DNA from: Tistrella mobilis
GTDB lineage: Bacteria; Pseudomonadota; Alphaproteobacteria; Tistrellales; Tistrellaceae
Length of the DNA: 64,000 nucleotides
NCBI RefSeq assembly: GCF_039634785.1
Contig: NZ_JBBIAB010000011.1
Span: 1-64,000, forward strand
Direction: 5' to 3'
A program made the position numbers and the translations under genes. Below, in pieces: positions 9,944 to 18,498 of the stretch (position 1 is its first letter; every line of letters starts with the position of its first letter). The notes beneath the pieces are model-generated. The model was not told the DNA's origin and did no database searches. It worked only from the letters and a program-made list of their open reading frames with translations.

Positions 9944-10252
9944 ATGACGGCAGGACGAAGCATGCAGGCGGGCGCCACCGGGGCGGGAGAGCCGCAGATC
10001 CCAGGCAATCCCGACGAGCCGGTCGCCCTGGTGGTCGATGCCGAGGGGCTGGTCTGCCCCTGGCCGGTGCTGAAGGCCCGCAAGGCGCTGAACACCCTGG
10101 CCGCCGGTGCGGTGATCGAGGTGATCGCCACCGATCCCGCCTCCTATATCGACATTCCGGCCTTCTGCGACACTGGCGGCCATGTCCTGCTCGACCAGCG
10201 CCGCGACGGTCCCCGTTTCGTCTACCGCGTCCGCAAGGGCGCGGGCGACTGA
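9944..10252 (+). CDS. TusA-like sulfurtransferase (SirA/YedF family)
   Basis: 102 residues with the CPxP signature (CPWPVLKARKAL, catalytic Cys at residue 38) and the two-layer alpha/beta TusA fold pattern. TusA-type proteins relay persulfide sulfur for tRNA thiolation, molybdenum cofactor or other sulfur pathways; the exact acceptor cannot be told. The N-terminal 25 residues are low in conservation and a later start is possible, but the ATG at 9944 follows a purine-rich GCAGGAGACGGC ribosome site. The gene lies 38 bases after the M16 peptidase gene and 28 before the GNAT gene, so co-transcription is likely. Confidence 0.88.
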   Translation: MTAGRSMQAGATGAGEPQIPGNPDEPVALVVDAEGLVCPWPVLKARKALNTLAAGAVIEVIATDPASYIDIPAFCDTGGHVLLDQRRDGPRFVYRVRKGAGD

Positions 10253-10280
10253 CCGGCCGGCGGACGGGGAGGCATCCGGA

Positions 10281-10931
10281 ATGTGGCCTTTTGCCTCGAT
10301 GGATGGCGGCGACCGGCCGCGGATCATCACGCCGCGGGTGGTGATGCGGCCGGCGCGCCTGGTCGACTATCGCGAATGGGCAGAGGTGCGCGAGGCTTCG
10401 CGGGAGTTTCTGGAGCGCTGGGAGCCGTCCTGGGGCAATGATCCCTTGAGCCGCGGGGCCTATCGCCGCCGGGTCGGCCACTATCGCATGATCGCCCGCC
10501 GGGGCATGGGGCTCGCCTTCCACATCTTCGTCCGTGACGCGGGCGACGGCCGCAGCGAAGGGCGCGAGGCGTTGAGTCTGGCCGGCGGGCTCACCCTCAA
10601 CAACATCCGCTATGGCGTGGTCCAGTCGTGCAATGTCGGCTACTGGATCGGCGCGCATGTCGCGCGCAAGGGCTATATGACCGAGGCCCTGGCCGGGGCT
10701 GCCGATTTCGTCTTCGACACGCTGGGGCTGCACCGGCTGGAAGCGGCCTGCCTGCCTGAAAACCATCGCAGTATCGGCCTGCTGGAAAAGCTCGGTTTCG
10801 AATCCGAAGGCTATGCGCGGGAATATCTGCTGATCGACGGCCGCTGGACCGATCATCGCCTGTTCGGCCTGATCGCGACCGACTGGCGCCGCCGCCGGCC
10901 GCTGCCACCGGCGGTGATCGACGCCGGCTGA
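10281..10931 (+). CDS. GNAT N-acetyltransferase, RimJ/RimL type
   Basis: 216-residue acetyltransferase. The acetyl-CoA-binding region is VGYWIGAHVARKGYMTEAL and the RimJ-type C terminus is HRLEAACLPENHRSIGLLEKLGFESEGYAREYL. RimJ and RimL acetylate N termini of ribosomal proteins S5 and L7/L12; whether this protein does that or acetylates another amine is not decided by sequence. ATG 10281 sits after GGGGAGGCATCCGGA and gives the normal family N terminus (RPRIITPRVVMRPARLVDY). Confidence 0.88.
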   Translation: MWPFASMDGGDRPRIITPRVVMRPARLVDYREWAEVREASREFLERWEPSWGNDPLSRGAYRRRVGHYRMIARRGMGLAFHIFVRDAGDGRSEGREALSLAGGLTLNNIRYGVVQSCNVGYWIGAHVARKGYMTEALAGAADFVFDTLGLHRLEAACLPENHRSIGLLEKLGFESEGYAREYLLIDGRWTDHRLFGLIATDWRRRRPLPPAVIDAG

Positions 10932-10989
10932 ACCCGCCGCCCCCCTTCTGCTACTCTGAAGCGAACCGCGCTTCGCAGAAGGGGAGGGC

Positions 10990-11820
10990 ATGATGACGAT
11001 CGAGACGCAGGAAACGGCCGGTCCACGACCGGTGGTGGTCTATCCGAACGGCAGCCTGCCCGCCCCCGACACGGCGGCGCTGGAGGCGGCGCGGGCGGGG
11101 ATGGAGAAGATCGATGAGTTGGTCGTGCCGCCCCGCGACGGGCGGGCCTTCCGGGTGCCCCGGGGCCATTTCTTCCGCATCCTCTCGATCGAGGGGCCGC
11201 AGGTCGGCGATCTCAATCTCTGGAATGCCCACGACCTGTCGGAGCGCTTCTTCAGCGGCAAGACAAGGGCGCTGCACGCCACCCATGTCACCACCGGCCA
11301 TCGGCTGTGGAGCACGCTGCCGGCCCTGCGGCCGATGGCGACCATCAGCCACGACACCCTCGGCTGGTATGGCTGGGATGCCGATGGCGGCGGGGTGCAC
11401 GACGTGATCGGCACGCGCTGCGACCCCTATACCAACCGGCTGCTGACCGGCACCGATTATCACCACTGCTGCCATTCCAATCTCTGCCGCGCGCTCGCCG
11501 CGGCTGCCGGCCTCAGCCCGCGGGCGGCGCAGCCCCATGTCCACGACGTGCTCAACGTCTTCATGTGCACCGGCTTCACCCGCGACACGCACCAGTATTT
11601 CATGAAGGCGAGCCCGGTCCGCCCCGGCGACTTTCTGGAACTCTTCGCCGAGATCGATCTGCTGGCGGCGCTCTCCGCCTGTCCCGGCGGCGATTGCAGC
11701 GCCAGCCATTCAAGCGATGCGGCGCGCTGCTACCCGCTGAAGGTGGAGATCTTCCGGCCCGATCCCGCCCCGCTCGCCGCCTGGCCCTGGCCGGCGCCGA
11801 ACGGCTATGACGGGCTCTGA
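10990..11820 (+). CDS. DUF1989 / urea-carboxylase-associated family protein
   Basis: 276 residues. The core is recognisable as DUF1989: VPRGHFFRILSIEGPQVGDLN, NAHDLSERF, then TISHDTLGWYGWDADGGGVHDVIGTRCDPYTN, and PHVHDVLNVFMCTGFTRDT. These proteins often occur with urea carboxylase or allophanate hydrolase genes, but none is nearby, so the role here is open. Several conserved His, Cys and Asp residues suggest a metal site. The gene stands alone after the GNAT gene and reads towards the minus-strand elements at 11.85-12.0 kb. Confidence 0.8.
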   Translation: MMTIETQETAGPRPVVVYPNGSLPAPDTAALEAARAGMEKIDELVVPPRDGRAFRVPRGHFFRILSIEGPQVGDLNLWNAHDLSERFFSGKTRALHATHVTTGHRLWSTLPALRPMATISHDTLGWYGWDADGGGVHDVIGTRCDPYTNRLLTGTDYHHCCHSNLCRALAAAAGLSPRAAQPHVHDVLNVFMCTGFTRDTHQYFMKASPVRPGDFLELFAEIDLLAALSACPGGDCSASHSSDAARCYPLKVEIFRPDPAPLAAWPWPAPNGYDGL

Positions 11821-11853
11821 GCCGCCCCCCGCGCGGCCCCGGGAGTTGCCCCG

Positions 11854-11941
11854 AAAAAAAATGCCGGCCAGGGAGTGCCTGGCCGGCAAAGTCGCGTGTG
11901 TGAGGACGAGTCGTGCGAAACGGGAATGAAACGTTTGCACG
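11854..11941 (-). ncRNA. Candidate Fur-regulated small RNA (RyhB-like in organisation)
   Basis: On the minus strand a sigma70-like promoter (TTGCGA at 11975-11970, 16-bp spacer, TATTAT at 11953-11948) predicts a start near 11941. About 50 bases later the transcript enters a perfect 10-bp GC hairpin followed by eight T residues (11861-11854), a textbook intrinsic terminator. The predicted RNA is about 85-90 nt, contains no ribosome site or credible ORF, and has CU-rich stretches (CGUCCUCACAC, CAUUCCC). A 15-bp Fur-box-like palindrome lies inside the promoter spacer. Size, Fur-type control and terminator match the layout of iron-responsive sRNAs such as RyhB; no sequence homology to RyhB is claimed. 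Expression is inferred. Confidence 0.6.
11862..11888 (-). terminator. Intrinsic terminator of the candidate small RNA
   Basis: Perfect inverted repeat TGCCGGCCAG (11862-11871) with CTGGCCGGCA (11879-11888), loop of 7 bases, followed on the minus strand by eight T (11861-11854). On the plus strand there is no T tract after the hairpin, so it serves minus-strand transcription. It could also end read-through from algH, whose stop is 230 bases upstream on that strand. Confidence 0.85.
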
Positions 11942-11947
11942 CCGTTG

Positions 11948-11975
11948 ATAATATGAGATTGAGAATGATTCGCAA
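11948..11975 (-). promoter_or_regulatory. Promoter with embedded Fur-box-like operator
   Basis: Minus-strand -35 TTGCGA and -10 TATTAT are 16 bp apart. Between and over them lies TGCGAATCATTCTCA (11974-11960), which matches the 7-1-7 Fur inverted repeat TGAtAATnATTaTCA at 11 of 14 positions. A bound repressor would block the promoter, giving transcription under iron limitation. The site also resembles boxes upstream of hemP-type genes, but no such gene is present here. Confidence 0.6.
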
Positions 11976-12123
11976 TAGTGAATCGACAGAGACCCCGAAG
12001 TTTTTTCCGACCCGTTCCTCGCCTTTCGAAAAATCAATGGGTTGCGCCCGGGCGGGCGCAGCCCTGCGGCGGGGCGGGCCGCGGCGCAACATGCCCCCGC
12101 ATCGCAACCCCGGGTGATTGCGG

Positions 12124-12744
12124 TCAGGCGTGGCCGCCTTCGCCGGAAAGATGGCCGAGGTCCACGCCCAGGCGGCCGATCGCCTCGCGCCACTTGCCCT
12201 CGACATCGCCCTCGAACAGCAGTTCGGCATCGGCGTCGACCACCAGCCAGCTGTTGCTCTGGATCTCGGTCTCCAGCTGACCGGGGCCCCAGCCGGCATA
12301 GCCGAGGGCGACGAGCGTGCGATCGGGGCCGTGGCCCTCGGTCATCGCCTTCAGCACGTCGAGCGTGGCGGTCAGCGCCACGCCGTCATCGATGCGCAGA
12401 CTGGTGGCGAGCACGTAATCGGTCGAATGCAGCACGAAGCCGCGGCCGGTTTCGACCGGCCCGCCGAAATGGACCTTCACCGTCGCCGCTTCGGGGCTGC
12501 AATCCAGGCCGAGCTGCGACAGAAGTTCGGGGAAGTCGACCGTGTCGAGCACCCGGTTGACCACCAGCCCCATGGCGCCGTCGTCGGAATGGGCGCAAAG
12601 ATAGATCACCGTCTTGGTGAACCACGGATCCTCCAGCCGGGGCATCGCGATCAGCACCTTGCCGGTCAGGCCCTCGGGGCCCGACATCTCGAAAGGCGTG
12701 GTGGTTGCTGCCGCCATGGGGCGGTCTGCCCGCATCCCTGCCAT
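12124..12744 (-). CDS. AlgH/YqgE family protein (UPF0301)
   Basis: A single-domain protein of about 206 residues from the ATG at 12744; the frame is open to 12819 but that extra N terminus is Arg-rich and unlike the family. Core signatures are LTGKVLIAMPRLEDPWFTKTVIYLCAH, GAMGLVVNRVL, HFGGPVETGRGFVLHS, and the C-terminal LVALGYAGWGPGQLETEIQSNSW. AlgH was named for an effect on alginate gene expression in Pseudomonas; the biochemical function of the family remains unclear. The start chosen is preceded by GAGAAGG; ATG 12717 is an alternative. It is a lone minus-strand gene. Confidence 0.9.
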   Translation of the reverse strand: MAGMRADRPMAAATTTPFEMSGPEGLTGKVLIAMPRLEDPWFTKTVIYLCAHSDDGAMGLVVNRVLDTVDFPELLSQLGLDCSPEAATVKVHFGGPVETGRGFVLHSTDYVLATSLRIDDGVALTATLDVLKAMTEGHGPDRTLVALGYAGWGPGQLETEIQSNSWLVVDADAELLFEGDVEGKWREAIGRLGVDLGHLSGEGGHA

Positions 12745-12988
12745 TGCCCGACTACCTTCTCGCCCGTGTTGTCGCGGTCGCCCGCTGTGGGGAAGCGCAC
12801 GAAGGATCATCACAATCACGTGGTCGCCGCCACATGACGCCCTGTCGCATGTCCTTCCGGCGCCATGCCGCCTATAGTTACGTCTGGATTAGGTAGGCTG
12901 GCGCCGGAGCATGCGCAAGGGCACATCTGTTCGCCCCGCGAGCGGCCGGCCGCTGCCGCCCCAGCCCGGGAACCCATGGGACCGCCGC

Positions 12989-15250
12989 ATGCATATCCGC
13001 CGCACAGACCGCCAGACCCTCCGGCAGAAGGCCATAACCGCCTTCGGTTCGGGCATCATGCTGGCCTTCGCCTGTCTGACGATGATGGCGCCCGCTCTGG
13101 CGGCAGAGGTGCCGCGCGGCTGGATCGGCCCCTGGGCGGAGGGGCAGCGCTCGGCGGTGCGGCTGGTGGCGGCGCCGCAGACCCCGAATGAGGCGGCGCG
13201 GGGGGAGCTGTCGCTCGGCCTCGATTTCCGGATGGAGCCGGGGTGGAAGCTCTACTGGCGCTCGCCCGGCGATGCGGGCCTGCCGCCCGCGATCGATGGG
13301 GCCAGCCCCTCCATCGCCGACGGGCAGATCGCCGCCACGCAGATCCACTGGCCGCTGCCCGGGCGTTTCACCGCCTTCGAGACCATCCACACCTATGCCT
13401 ATGCCGACCATGTCCTGCTGCCGGTGACGGCGCAGCTGGCCCCGGAGGCGGCCTCCCCGCCCGGCAGCGTGACCGGCCCCGTCCGGCTCAAGCCCGTCCG
13501 TCTCAAGGTCGACTATCAGGTCTGCGAGGCGCTGTGCATTCCGGTGACCGCCGATCTGGCGCTCGACGTGCCGGCGGGGCCGGCCGATCCGCTCGACCGC
13601 ACCGCGGCCGAGGCCGAAGCCGCGATCAACACTGCCCGGGCAGCGGTGCCGGCGGTCGTCTCAGACCCCGCCGCCGCCCCCTTTGCGGCGGTCTCGGCCG
13701 GCTGGATTGCGGCCGAGGGCGACGGTCCCGCCCGGCTGGTGGTGGAGGCGAAGAGCGATGCGCCCTTCGGCCCCGCGGCCGATGTCTTCATCGAGGGGCC
13801 GGACGGCTTCGCCTTCTCGCCGCCCGATGCCCGGCGGCTCGACGACGGACGGCGGATCCGCTTCGTCGCCGATGTGGCCCCCCCCACCGCCGATGCCCGG
13901 CTTCTGGGAGAGGCGGTGCGGCTCACGCTGGTCGATGATGCGCCGGGTGCGGGGCTGCGTGCGGTAGAGACCACCGCCCAGGTGGTGCCGGCGCCGGCAA
14001 CCCTGCTCGGCCCCGAAGGCGGGCTGGTTGCCGCCCTGCTGATCGGCCTGCTCGGCGGGCTGATCCTGAACGTCATGCCCTGCGTGCTGCCGGTGCTGTC
14101 GATCAAGCTGATGGGGCTGGTTGCGACCCGCGGCCTCGGCCGCGGCGATGTCAGGGCCAGCCTGCTGGCGACGGCCGCCGGCATTCTGTTGTCCTTCCTG
14201 GCGCTGGCGCTGGCGGCGGCCGGGCTGAAACTGGCCGGGGTCGCGGTCGGCTGGGGTATCCAGTTCCAGCAGCCGGCCTTCATCGGCGTGATGATCGTGA
14301 TCATGGCGCTGTTCGCGGCCTCGCAGCTTGGGGTGTTCACCATCCGGGCCCCCGTGCTGTCGGGCGGGCTCGCCCGCGATGCGGTGCCCGAGGCGGGCGG
14401 GCGGCCGAAGCTCGGCCGCGCGCTGATGAGCGGCGTGGTGGCGACCCTGCTCGCCACCCCCTGTTCGGCGCCCTTCGTCGGCACGGCGCTGGGCTTCGCG
14501 CTCGCCGGCGGCACGGCCGACATCCTGGCGGTCTTCGCCGCCATGGGGCTGGGTATGGCGCTGCCCTATCTGGCGATCGCGGCGGTGCCCTCGGCGATCC
14601 GTCTGCTGCCCCGGCCGGGGCGCTGGATGGTCTGGGTCAAGGTCGCGATGGGCCTGGCGCTGGCGGGGACCGCGCTCTGGCTCACTCTGGTGCTCAGCCG
14701 CCTGGTCCAGCCGGGTGCGGCCGCGGCGGTGGCGGTGCTGGCGGCGCTCGCCGCCCTGCTGCCGCTGGTCATCACCAAGGCCCGGCTGCTGCGCTGGGCC
14801 GGTGTCGGCGGTCTGGCGGTGGCGGCGGTCGCAACCGCGGTTCTGGCCTCGCCGCCGTCCGGCCGCGGCCTGCAGGCGATTGCGGCCGAGGGGCCCTGGA
14901 CGCCGTTCGAGGCCGGGGCGATCGCCGCCGAGGTGGCGAAGGGCCGGGTGGTGTTCGTCGACGTCACCGCCAGCTGGTGCGTCACCTGCATCGTGAACGA
15001 GGAACGGGTGCTGGCGGTGGATCCGGTGGCGGGCCGCCTGGCCACGCCCGATGTGGTGGCGATGAAGGCCGACTGGACCCGGCCCGATCCGGCGATCGCC
15101 GACTATCTGGCGGGCTTCGGCCGCTATGGCATTCCGTTCAACGTGGTCTACGGGCCGGCGGCGCCGCAGGGGCTGGTGCTGCCCGAACTGCTGACCGCCG
15201 ATGCCGTGACCCGGGCGCTGGATCAGGCGCGCGGCAACGGCGCCGGCTGA
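12989..15250 (+). CDS. DsbD-like thiol:disulfide interchange protein (ScsB/DsbD family)
   Basis: 753-residue membrane protein that carries electrons from cytoplasmic thioredoxin to periplasmic thiol proteins. From ATG 12989 a signal peptide (about residues 14-38, ending ALAAE) precedes a large periplasmic N-terminal domain with a cysteine pair at 179 and 183 (YQVCEALCIPV). Then come eight spans with LNVMPCVLPVLSIKLMGL and LATPCSAPFVGTALGFAL, the membrane redox cysteines, and a C-terminal thioredoxin-like domain with VTASWCVTC (Cys 664 and 667). The large N-terminal domain is the ScsB type rather than E. coli DsbD. The frame is open upstream to 12911 but lacks a good start. Confidence 0.9.
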   Translation: MHIRRTDRQTLRQKAITAFGSGIMLAFACLTMMAPALAAEVPRGWIGPWAEGQRSAVRLVAAPQTPNEAARGELSLGLDFRMEPGWKLYWRSPGDAGLPPAIDGASPSIADGQIAATQIHWPLPGRFTAFETIHTYAYADHVLLPVTAQLAPEAASPPGSVTGPVRLKPVRLKVDYQVCEALCIPVTADLALDVPAGPADPLDRTAAEAEAAINTARAAVPAVVSDPAAAPFAAVSAGWIAAEGDGPARLVVEAKSDAPFGPAADVFIEGPDGFAFSPPDARRLDDGRRIRFVADVAPPTADARLLGEAVRLTLVDDAPGAGLRAVETTAQVVPAPATLLGPEGGLVAALLIGLLGGLILNVMPCVLPVLSIKLMGLVATRGLGRGDVRASLLATAAGILLSFLALALAAAGLKLAGVAVGWGIQFQQPAFIGVMIVIMALFAASQLGVFTIRAPVLSGGLARDAVPEAGGRPKLGRALMSGVVATLLATPCSAPFVGTALGFALAGGTADILAVFAAMGLGMALPYLAIAAVPSAIRLLPRPGRWMVWVKVAMGLALAGTALWLTLVLSRLVQPGAAAAVAVLAALAALLPLVITKARLLRWAGVGGLAVAAVATAVLASPPSGRGLQAIAAEGPWTPFEAGAIAAEVAKGRVVFVDVTASWCVTCIVNEERVLAVDPVAGRLATPDVVAMKADWTRPDPAIADYLAGFGRYGIPFNVVYGPAAPQGLVLPELLTADAVTRALDQARGNGAG

Positions 15251-15399
15251 GGGCGCGCCTTCCGCGCGAAAACCCGCGCCCGCGGACTTGCGCCCGTCAC
15301 CGGAACCGGCCTTAAATGGCGGCGATCCGGAGGGCCGGCCACACCGACAGGGCTGCCCCCGCAGACGAGACGCGAGTTCCGAGCCAGGAGAGCGAGATC

Positions 15400-15882
15400 A
15401 TGACCATTTCCATCGGCGACAAGATTCCGGCAGCCACCCTGGTCGAGATGACCGCGGACGGCCCGAACAAGGTGTCCACCGACGAGCTGTTCGCCGGCCG
15501 CACCGTGGCGGTCTTCGCCGTGCCCGGCGCCTTCACCCCCACCTGCTCGGCCCGTCATCTGCCGGGCTTCGTTGAGCAGGCCGATCAGATCGCCGCCAAG
15601 GGCGTCGACGAGATCGTCTGCATCTCGGTCAACGACGCCTTCGTGATGGGCGCCTGGGGCAAGGCCCAGGGCGTCGACGGCAAGGTCCGCCTGCTGGCCG
15701 ACGGCAATGGCGACCTGACCAAGGCGCTGGGCCTGACGCTCGACGGCACGGGCTTCGGCATGGGCCTGCGCTCGCAGCGTTATTCGATGCTGGTCAAGGA
15801 CGGCGTCGTCACCCAGCTGAACGTCGAAAAGCCCGGCGCTTTCGAGGTGAGCGACGCCGGCACCCTGCTCGGCCAGCTCTGA
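15400..15882 (+). CDS. Peroxiredoxin, Prx5 type
   Basis: 160-residue peroxiredoxin. The peroxidatic Cys is residue 49 in VPGAFTPTCSARHLPGF, the Prx5/type II signature, and CISVNDAFVMGAWGKAQ and NGDLTKALGLTLDGTGFGMGLRSQRYS follow. It reduces hydrogen and organic peroxides using thiol or glutathione/glutaredoxin systems. ATG 15400 has CCAGGAGAGCGAG upstream; the open frame extends to 15316 but is not supported. A stable hairpin lies between it and upp. Confidence 0.94.
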   Translation: MTISIGDKIPAATLVEMTADGPNKVSTDELFAGRTVAVFAVPGAFTPTCSARHLPGFVEQADQIAAKGVDEIVCISVNDAFVMGAWGKAQGVDGKVRLLADGNGDLTKALGLTLDGTGFGMGLRSQRYSMLVKDGVVTQLNVEKPGAFEVSDAGTLLGQL

Positions 15883-15919
15883 TTTCGTCGCGGAGCCTCA
15901 GGGCTCCCGCCGCCGCATC

Positions 15920-15963
15920 GGCCGCACGGCCGGCACCCCCCCAGGGATGCCGGCCGTGCGGCC
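15920..15963 (+). terminator. Perfect 16-bp hairpin after peroxiredoxin gene
   Basis: Inverted repeat of 16 bp (15920-15935 with 15948-15963) with a 12-base C-rich loop, beginning about 37 bases after the peroxiredoxin stop. There is no T tract on either strand, so if it terminates transcription it does so as a hairpin-only or rho-assisted site; it could instead protect the mRNA 3' end. Confidence 0.55.
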
Positions 15964-16008
15964 ATGCCGGGATATCCCCAACGCCCGCCCAGCCATCGCG
16001 GAGCCGAC

Positions 16009-16683
16009 ATGACCCAGACCACCACCGACCACCGCGACCTGGCCGCGCGTTTCCCCAACCTGCATGTGCTCGACCATCCGCTGATCCTGCACAAGCTCAG
16101 CCATATGCGGAACCAGGCGACCTCGACCAAGACCTTCCGCCAGCTGCTGCGCGAAATCGCCCTGCTGATGGGCTACGAGATCACCCGCAGCCTGCCGATC
16201 ACCCATGAAGAGCTGGAGACGCCGCTCGAACGCGTGGCGGTGCCGGTGATCGAGGGCAAGAAGGTCGCGGTGGTGCCGATCCTGCGTGCCGGCCTCGGCA
16301 TGGCCGACGGCCTGACCGAGCTGATGCCCTCGGCCCGCATCGGCCATGTCGGCCTCTATCGCGACGAAGAGACCAAAGAGCCGGTCGAGTATCTGGTGAA
16401 GCTGCCCAAGGCCGATGGCCGGACCTTCATCCTGGTCGACCCGATGCTTGCCACCGGCAATTCGGCGGTGCATGCGGTCGACGTGCTGAACCGCTATGGG
16501 GTCGCCGACGACCAGATCCGCTTCATGGCCCTGATCGCGGCCCCCGAAGGCCTGGAGGTCTTCACCCGCGCCCATCCGCAGGTGAAGGTCTATGTCGCCG
16601 CCGTCGACCGCTGCCTCGACGAAAACGCCTATATCCGCCCGGGCCTGGGCGATGCCGGCGACCGGCTGTTCGGGACGCGGTGA
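16009..16683 (+). CDS. upp: Uracil phosphoribosyltransferase
   Basis: 224-residue pyrimidine salvage enzyme converting uracil and PRPP to UMP. Signatures: the N-terminal [32 protein letters not shown], the PRPP-binding [19 protein letters not shown], and the uracil-binding C terminus [23 protein letters not shown] 16009 with GCGGAGCCGAC upstream gives the usual length. It is followed 40 bases later by a broken antitoxin-like gene, with no sign of a functional link. Confidence 0.96.
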   Translation: MTQTTTDHRDLAARFPNLHVLDHPLILHKLSHMRNQATSTKTFRQLLREIALLMGYEITRSLPITHEELETPLERVAVPVIEGKKVAVVPILRAGLGMADGLTELMPSARIGHVGLYRDEETKEPVEYLVKLPKADGRTFILVDPMLATGNSAVHAVDVLNRYGVADDQIRFMALIAAPEGLEVFTRAHPQVKVYVAAVDRCLDENAYIRPGLGDAGDRLFGTR

Positions 16684-16722
16684 TCTCGCCGCCTCTCGCG
16701 ACCTGACATAAGGGACCCTGCA

Positions 16723-16988
16723 GTGACGAAGACCTACCGCAGTGAGGCCCTGGCCGCGATCCACGAGACGGCGTCGGATCTGCACGATGTGGGCCTGCTC
16801 GACAAACAGACCATCCGCCAGTTCGACGCCCTTGCCCTGGCACCGGTGGCGCCTGAGCGTTCGGATGCCATCCCGACGTGACCACCGGCCTTATCAGCCA
16901 GTGGGAGCGGGGCGAGAAACGACCGGCGGGTGCGTCGCTCAAACTTCTGTCATTGGTTGAACGTCACGGCCTGGGCGTGCTGGCTTGA
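16723..16988 (+). pseudogene. Disrupted XRE-type antitoxin-like regulator (HigA-like)
   Basis: From GTG 16723 the reading VTKTYRSEALAAIHETASDL and then IRQFDALALAPVAP resembles the N terminus of HigA-type antitoxins. The frame then shifts and ends at TGA 16879-16881. In the +2 frame from 16878 the helix-turn-helix end appears at once, TTGLISQWERGEKRPAGASL and LKLLSLVERHGLGVLA, stopping at 16986-16988. The missing part corresponds to roughly 30 residues holding the first half of the helix-turn-helix, so an internal deletion with frameshift is the simplest explanation. No HigB-like toxin gene is next to it. Sequencing error cannot be ruled out but would not explain the missing segment. Confidence 0.75.
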
Positions 16989-17009
16989 TGTGAGGTTCCG
17001 GCGTCCCTC

Positions 17010-17465
17010 TCAGCCCCGCTTCGGAATCCCGGCGCGGGCCAGCGCGTCGGCGCGTTCGTTTTCGGGGTGGCCGGCATGGCCGCGGACCCATTCCCATTCC
17101 ACCGTATGGCCGCGGACCAGCCCGTCCAGTTCCTGCCAGAGATCGGCGTTCTTGACCGGATCCTTGGATGCGGTCTTCCAGCCGTTGCGCTTCCAGCCAT
17201 GGATCCATTTGGTGATGCCGTCGCGCACATAGGTGCTGTCGGTGCAGATCCGGATCGTGGTCGGGCGTTTCAGCGCGCGCAGCGCCTCGATCGCCGCGGT
17301 CAGCTCCATGCGGTTGTTGGTGGTGAGCGGCTCGCCGCCGCTCATCTCGCGTTCCAGCTCTCCCCAGCGCAGCAGCACGCCCCAGCCGCCGGGGCCGGGA
17401 TTGCCCGAACAGGCGCCGTCGGTGAAGGCTTCGACGATCTTCTTCGGTGCGTCAGTCGAGGCCAT
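17010..17465 (-). CDS. rnhA: Ribonuclease HI
   Basis: 151-residue type I RNase H that degrades the RNA strand of RNA-DNA hybrids. Catalytic acidic residues are visible: D16 in [18 protein letters not shown]54 in [14 protein letters not shown]76 in CTDSTYV, and the C-terminal Asp in [12 protein letters not shown]. The basic handle region is [20 protein letters not shown]. Its start overlaps the end of thrB by 14 bases, so the two are an operon, a pairing common in alphaproteobacteria. Confidence 0.97.
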   Translation of the reverse strand: MASTDAPKKIVEAFTDGACSGNPGPGGWGVLLRWGELEREMSGGEPLTTNNRMELTAAIEALRALKRPTTIRICTDSTYVRDGITKWIHGWKRNGWKTASKDPVKNADLWQELDGLVRGHTVEWEWVRGHAGHPENERADALARAGIPKRG

Positions 17466-18417
17466 AGGCGCCCGGTCCCGTAACGCTGCGATGGAAGCGC
17501 AGCCTGTGGAGGTATTCGAGCGGATCCTTGGGCTTCACCAGCGCCCCTTCCACCCGGTTCAGCCAGTCATAGGCGCGGGTGAGCAGGAAGCGCAGCGCCG
17601 CCCCTTCGCAGAGCAGCGGCAGGGCCGCCAGCTCGGCGTCGGAGAACGGCCGGACCTTGCGATAGGCGCCCAGCATCAGCCGGGCCTTGGTCACGTTGAA
17701 CTGCCCGTCCGGCTCGAAGCACCAGGCATTGATGCAGATCGCGATTTCGTAGGCGAAGGCGTCGGAGCAGGCGAAGTAGAAATCGATCAGCCCCGACACC
17801 CGGTCCGGCCGCTCGTAGAACACATTGTCGGGGAAGAGATCGGCATGGATCGTGCCCGCGGGCAGATCGGCCGGCCAGGCCGTGGCCAGCCGGTCCAGCG
17901 TGTCGGCGATCTCGGCGGCAAGGCCCGGCACGATCTCGTCGGCGCGGCCGCCGATGCGGGCGGCGAGCCCCTGCCAGCCGGGCAGGGCCAGCGCATTGGG
18001 GCGCCGGCCGGTGAAATCCGCGGTCGCGAGATGCAGTTCGGCCAGCGCCGTGCCCAGCGCCCGGCAATGGGCGGGCAGGATCCGGCCGGGGCCGCGGCCG
18101 GGCAGGAAGGTGAAGATCGCCGCCGGCTTGCCGGCCAGTTCCACCAGCGCCCGGCCCGACCGGTCGTGCACCGGTTCCGGGCAGCGGATGCCGCGCCGGG
18201 TGAGGTGCTCCATGAGGTTCAGGAAATAGGGCAGGTCCGCGGGGTCGACCCGCTTCTCATAGACCGTCAGCACATAGCGCCGGCCGCCGGCGTCGAGAAA
18301 CCAGTTGGAGTTCTCCACCCCCTGCTGGATGCCCTGCAACCGCTCGAAGGGGCCGATATCATAGCCGCTGAGCAGTGCGCGCATGTCGTCGTCGTCGACC
18401 GCCGTATAGACCGCCAT
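17452..18417 (-). CDS. thrB: Homoserine kinase (ThrB, aminoglycoside-phosphotransferase fold)
   Basis: 321-residue kinase phosphorylating homoserine for threonine synthesis. It belongs to the APH-like type used by alphaproteobacteria and pseudomonads, not the GHMP type. Motifs: [12 protein letters not shown] near the N terminus, the catalytic loop [14 protein letters not shown] (HxDxxxxN) and the metal-binding [12 protein letters not shown]. Its product is the substrate of the threonine synthase encoded at 7.2-8.6 kb. It sits between ispH and rnhA on the minus strand. Confidence 0.95.
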   Translation of the reverse strand: MAVYTAVDDDDMRALLSGYDIGPFERLQGIQQGVENSNWFLDAGGRRYVLTVYEKRVDPADLPYFLNLMEHLTRRGIRCPEPVHDRSGRALVELAGKPAAIFTFLPGRGPGRILPAHCRALGTALAELHLATADFTGRRPNALALPGWQGLAARIGGRADEIVPGLAAEIADTLDRLATAWPADLPAGTIHADLFPDNVFYERPDRVSGLIDFYFACSDAFAYEIAICINAWCFEPDGQFNVTKARLMLGAYRKVRPFSDAELAALPLLCEGAALRFLLTRAYDWLNRVEGALVKPKDPLEYLHRLRFHRSVTGPGAYGLD

Positions 18418-18498
18418 TCCGGTCGATGCCTCCTGTTGCGCCCGGGCGGATCCCGTGGCGCGTCTCCTCTGGTTGCGGGGGGTGGTCCGGGGAACCGC

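Noticed and set aside
5284-10991. Very long minus-strand open frames (631, 661 and 905 codons) opposite M32, thrC, M16 and neighbouring genes
   Set aside because: They are antisense shadows created by high third-position GC. The plus-strand frames carry full family motifs; the minus-strand translations are low-complexity and recognisable as nothing.
11710-11940. A 76-codon minus-strand ORF starting at the predicted sRNA start
   Set aside because: It has no ribosome site, begins on a GTG at the transcript end, reads through the terminator hairpin and continues antisense to the DUF1989 gene.
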